64,000 nt of DNA from CAVYWD01 sp963772225 (GTDB lineage: Bacteria; Myxococcota; Myxococcia; Myxococcales; UBA5297): NCBI GenBank assembly GCA_963772225.1, contig CAVYWD010000002.1, positions 2,728,001 to 2,792,000 of the forward strand, written 5' to 3'. The notes beneath the pieces are model-generated. The model did no database searches. It had not been told where the DNA came from and was given only the letters and a program-made list of their open reading frames with translations. Of the stretch, positions 61,443-64,000 are shown one piece after another (position 1 is the stretch's first letter; every line of letters starts with the position of its first letter). A program made the translations under genes and the position numbers.

Positions 61443-64000
61443 GGCGCCTGCCTTTGGGCTACGAGGTCATGGGGTCGAGCTTCTCGGAGTCGAATCTTCA
61501 AATCGCGGATGGCCTGTCGCGCGGCGGGCGCCGGCAGCTGCCCCTGGCGCGCCAACCCGAACAGCGCCGCGAGCGCGATGAACCGGGCGTCCACCTCGAA
61601 GAACTCGCGGAGCGCGGCGCGGCTGTCGCTGCGCCCGAAGCCGTCGGTTCCGAGCGAAGTCAGCGGCCCCGGCAACCAGCGCGCGATGGAGTCGGGCAAC
61701 ACCTTGAGGTAGTCGGATGCCGCGACGAAGGCGCCGGGCGCGCCGGCGAAGGCCTTCTGGACGTAGGGCACGCGCGGCGCCTGGTCCGGGTGGAGCATGT
61801 TCCAGCGCTCGGCCTCCAGGGCGTCGCGGTGAAGCTCCTTGTAGGAGGTGACCGACCAGACGTCCGCGGCCACCTTATAGCGGTCGGCGAGGATGGCCTG
61901 CGCCTTGACGGCTTCGTTCAGGATGGAGCCGCTCCCCAAGAGCTGCGCCCTGAGCTTTGACTCGATGGGCGAGGCGCGAAAGCGGTACGCGCCGGCGAGG
62001 ATGCCCTCCTTCGCACCCTGGGGCATCTTGGCCTGCGGGTAGGTTTCGTTGCCCACCGTGAGGTAGTAGAAGACGCTCTCCTGTCGTTGCACCATCCGCT
62101 CGAGGCCGTCCTGGACGATGACGGCAATCTCGTAGGCGAAGGCCGGGTCGTAGGCGCGCAGGTTCGGCACCGGCAGCGCGAGCACGTGGCTGTGCCCGTC
62201 CTGGTGCTGCAGCCCCTCGCCGGCGAGCGTGGTGCGCCCAGCGGTGCCGCCGACCAGGAACCCGCGGGCTCGGCTGTCGCCCGCAGCCCAGATCAGGTCG
62301 CCGATGCGCTGAAATCCAAACATCGAATAAAAGATGAAAAACGGGATAGTGGGGACGCCGTAGTTCGCGTAGGCGGTGCCGGCGGCGAGGAACGAGGACA
62401 TGGACCCCGCCTCGGTGATTCCCTCCTCCAGGATTTGCCCCTCGCGGGCCTCGCGGTAGTAGAGGACGCTCGCGGCGTCCACCGGCTCGTAGAGCTGCCC
62501 CGGGTGCGAGTAGAGCCCCACCTGCCGGAAGAGCGCCTCCATGCCGAAGGTGCGCGCCTCGTCGGGGACGATAGGCACCAGGTACTTCCCCAGGTCGCGG
62601 TGGCGCAAAAGCTTGGTCAGCATGCGCACGAAGGCCATGGTGGTGGACGCCGGGCGCTCGCTGCCTTCGTAGAACTCCTTGAACAGGTCCTCCTCCGGCG
62701 GCGGCAGGGGCTTCGCGCGCGCGACTCGCCGCGGGAGCGGCCCGCCCAGCGCGCGGCGGCGGGCGCGCAGGTAGGAGATCTCCGGGCTGTCCTCCGGCGG
62801 CCGAAAGAACGGCGCCTCGCCCACCTGCTCGTCGGCGATGGGGATCTCGAAGCGGGCCCTGAAGAAGCGCAGCTCCTCCTCGTCCAGCTTCTTCTGCTGG
62901 TGGGTGACGTTGCGCCCTTCGCCCGCCTCGCCCAGGCCGTAGCCCTTGATGGTCCGCGCCAGGATGACCGTCGGCGAGCCCTTGTGCTCCACGGCCGCCC
63001 GGTACGCGGCGTAGACCTTCTCGGGGTCGTGGCCGCCCAGGCGCATCTTCCAGAGCCGGTCGTCGGAGAGGTGGCGCACCAGCGCCGAGAGGCGCGGGTC
63101 GCGGTCGAACAGGTGCGCGCGCAGGTAGGCGCCGCCCTCCACCGCGAAGCGCTGACTCTCGCCGTCGACCACCTGGCCGAGGGCGCGGGTGAGCGCGCCG
63201 TCGCGGTCCGCCGCGAAGAGCGGGTCCCAATCGCTGCCCCAGAGGACCTTGAGGACGTTCCACCCGCTGCCGCGGAAGATGGCCTCCAGCTCCTGGATGA
63301 TGCTGCCGTTGCCGCGCACCGGGCCGTCCAGCCGCTGCAGGTTGCAGTTGACGACGAAGATGAGGTTGTCGAGCTTCTCCCGGCTCGCCAGCGTGATGGC
63401 GCCCAAGGCCTCGGGCTCGTCGGTCTCGCCGTCGCCCAGGAACGCCCAGACCTTGGAGTCGGTATGGCGGCGCAGCCCGCGGTCCTCCAGGTAGCGCATG
63501 AAGCGCGCCTGGTAGATGGCCATCAGCGGCCCCAGACCCATGGAGACGGTGGGGAACTCCCAGAAGTCGGGCATGAGCCACGGGTGCGGGTACGAGGACA
63601 GCCCGCCGCCGGGGTGAAGCTCGCGCCGGAAGTTCTCCAGCTGGCGCTCGGTGAGCCGCCCCTCGAGAAAGGCGCGGGCGTAGATGCCCGGCGAGGCGTG
63701 CCCCTGGATGAGGACGAAGTCGCCGCCGCCCTCGGCGTCGCGGCCGCGGAAGAAGTGGTTGAAGCCCACCTCGTAGAGCGTGGCAGCGGAGGCGAAGGTG
63801 GAGATGTGCCCGCCGATGCCCTCTTCGAGGCGATTGGCGCGCACCACCATGGCCATGGCGTTCCAGCGCACGAGCGACTTGATCCGCCGCTCGATGGCCC
63901 GGTCGCCCGGGTACGGCGGCTGGTGCTCCACGGGGATGGTGTTCACCCCGGGCGTCTGGGAGGTGACCGGCAGCTCGACCCCGCGGCGCTGCGCTTGGAC
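61427..64000 (-). CDS. aceE: Pyruvate dehydrogenase E1, homodimeric type (5' partial)
   Basis: At least 857 codons, continuing past the window edge: in-frame codons 63947-64000 read GVELPVTSQTPG, the usual sequence before VNTIPVEHQPPYPGDRAIER. Homodimeric AceE uses thiamine diphosphate to decarboxylate pyruvate and acetylate lipoamide on E2. Visible: NAMAMVVRANRLEEGIGGHI, VWAFLGDGETDEPEALGAIT and NLIFVVNCNLQRLDGPVRGN (ThDP-binding GDGE...NCN motif), and GTAGRTTLAGEGLQHQDGHS. The missing part should be about 40-60 codons. Confidence 0.96.
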   Translation of the reverse strand, partial: VQAQRRGVELPVTSQTPGVNTIPVEHQPPYPGDRAIERRIKSLVRWNAMAMVVRANRLEEGIGGHISTFASAATLYEVGFNHFFRGRDAEGGGDFVLIQGHASPGIYARAFLEGRLTERQLENFRRELHPGGGLSSYPHPWLMPDFWEFPTVSMGLGPLMAIYQARFMRYLEDRGLRRHTDSKVWAFLGDGETDEPEALGAITLASREKLDNLIFVVNCNLQRLDGPVRGNGSIIQELEAIFRGSGWNVLKVLWGSDWDPLFAADRDGALTRALGQVVDGESQRFAVEGGAYLRAHLFDRDPRLSALVRHLSDDRLWKMRLGGHDPEKVYAAYRAAVEHKGSPTVILARTIKGYGLGEAGEGRNVTHQQKKLDEEELRFFRARFEIPIADEQVGEAPFFRPPEDSPEISYLRARRRALGGPLPRRVARAKPLPPPEEDLFKEFYEGSERPASTTMAFVRMLTKLLRHRDLGKYLVPIVPDEARTFGMEALFRQVGLYSHPGQLYEPVDAASVLYYREAREGQILEEGITEAGSMSSFLAAGTAYANYGVPTIPFFIFYSMFGFQRIGDLIWAAGDSRARGFLVGGTAGRTTLAGEGLQHQDGHSHVLALPVPNLRAYDPAFAYEIAVIVQDGLERMVQRQESVFYYLTVGNETYPQAKMPQGAKEGILAGAYRFRASPIESKLRAQLLGSGSILNEAVKAQAILADRYKVAADVWSVTSYKELHRDALEAERWNMLHPDQAPRVPYVQKAFAGAPGAFVAASDYLKVLPDSIARWLPGPLTSLGTDGFGRSDSRAALREFFEVDARFIALAALFGLARQGQLPAPAARQAIRDLKIRLREARPHDLVAQRQAPWPWK

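Overview
The window is a 64 kb chromosomal segment from a high-GC (about 70 percent by eye) Gram-negative bacterium. It most resembles a myxobacterium or relative (Myxococcota, formerly Deltaproteobacteria). The pointers are two DUF4388 proteins, one carrying a roadblock-like domain, a PEGA-domain Ser/Thr kinase, a large chemosensory operon with a hybrid CheA, sigma-54 activators, lipoproteins with Asp/Ala/Gly-rich linkers, and an alpha-2-macroglobulin lipoprotein. This placement is inference; there is no rRNA gene or other phylogenetic marker beyond L21, L27 and Obg.

Layout. 1-4.7 kb: a C-terminal ligase-like fragment, an Xre/RES toxin-antitoxin pair with a palindromic operator, trxB, a UbiE/MenG methyltransferase and a CPBP protease remnant. 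4.8-10 kb: a PASTA protein with an NHLP-like N-terminus, a His/Glu/Arg-rich exported protein, a PAS sigma-54 activator, a DUF4388 protein and a response regulator behind a good sigma-54 promoter. 10-19.4 kb: one chemosensory operon on the minus strand in the order cheW-cheR-mcp-cheY-cheW-cheA-cheB, followed by an amputated ABC permease. 19.5-22 kb: a diverged NuoE-NuoF-like fusion and a zinc-ribbon J-domain protein.

22.2-25 kb is the most unusual part. Two related transcription units, each with promoter, small ORF of about 50 codons and a bulged GNRA-type hairpin, precede an array of 13 compact tRNA genes of different isotypes. One is an Asn tRNA with a long variable arm, one a Thr tRNA with C33, and one has a six-base anticodon loop. 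An HNH nuclease follows the array.

25-42 kb is mostly housekeeping: ankyrin/DUF2314, class IV aminotransferase, SpoIID, TonB-like, TPR and SEC-C proteins, LolA, TrmH, an ECF sigma/anti-sigma cell-surface operon, FKBP, and the rplU-rpmA-obg cluster. Two copies of a dispersed repeat lie at 26.2 and 33.2 kb. 42.2-48.6 kb holds a twice-repeated arrangement: an RtcR-type CARF sigma-54 activator (first copy a pseudogene) next to a divergent exported beta-helix protein. 48.7-64 kb: a Ser/Thr kinase with a frameshift in its glycine loop, lipoamide dehydrogenase, a heptad-repeat protein, a frameshifted alpha-2-macroglobulin, an Asp/Glu racemase, a ParA-like ATPase coupled to an AlbA_2/GHKL protein (a probable horizontally acquired pair), and pyruvate dehydrogenase E2 and E1 (E1 runs off the window).

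Start codons often had to be chosen against long upstream extensions, because in this GC range most frames stay open by chance. Two genes carry single-base frameshifts that may be real or assembly errors.
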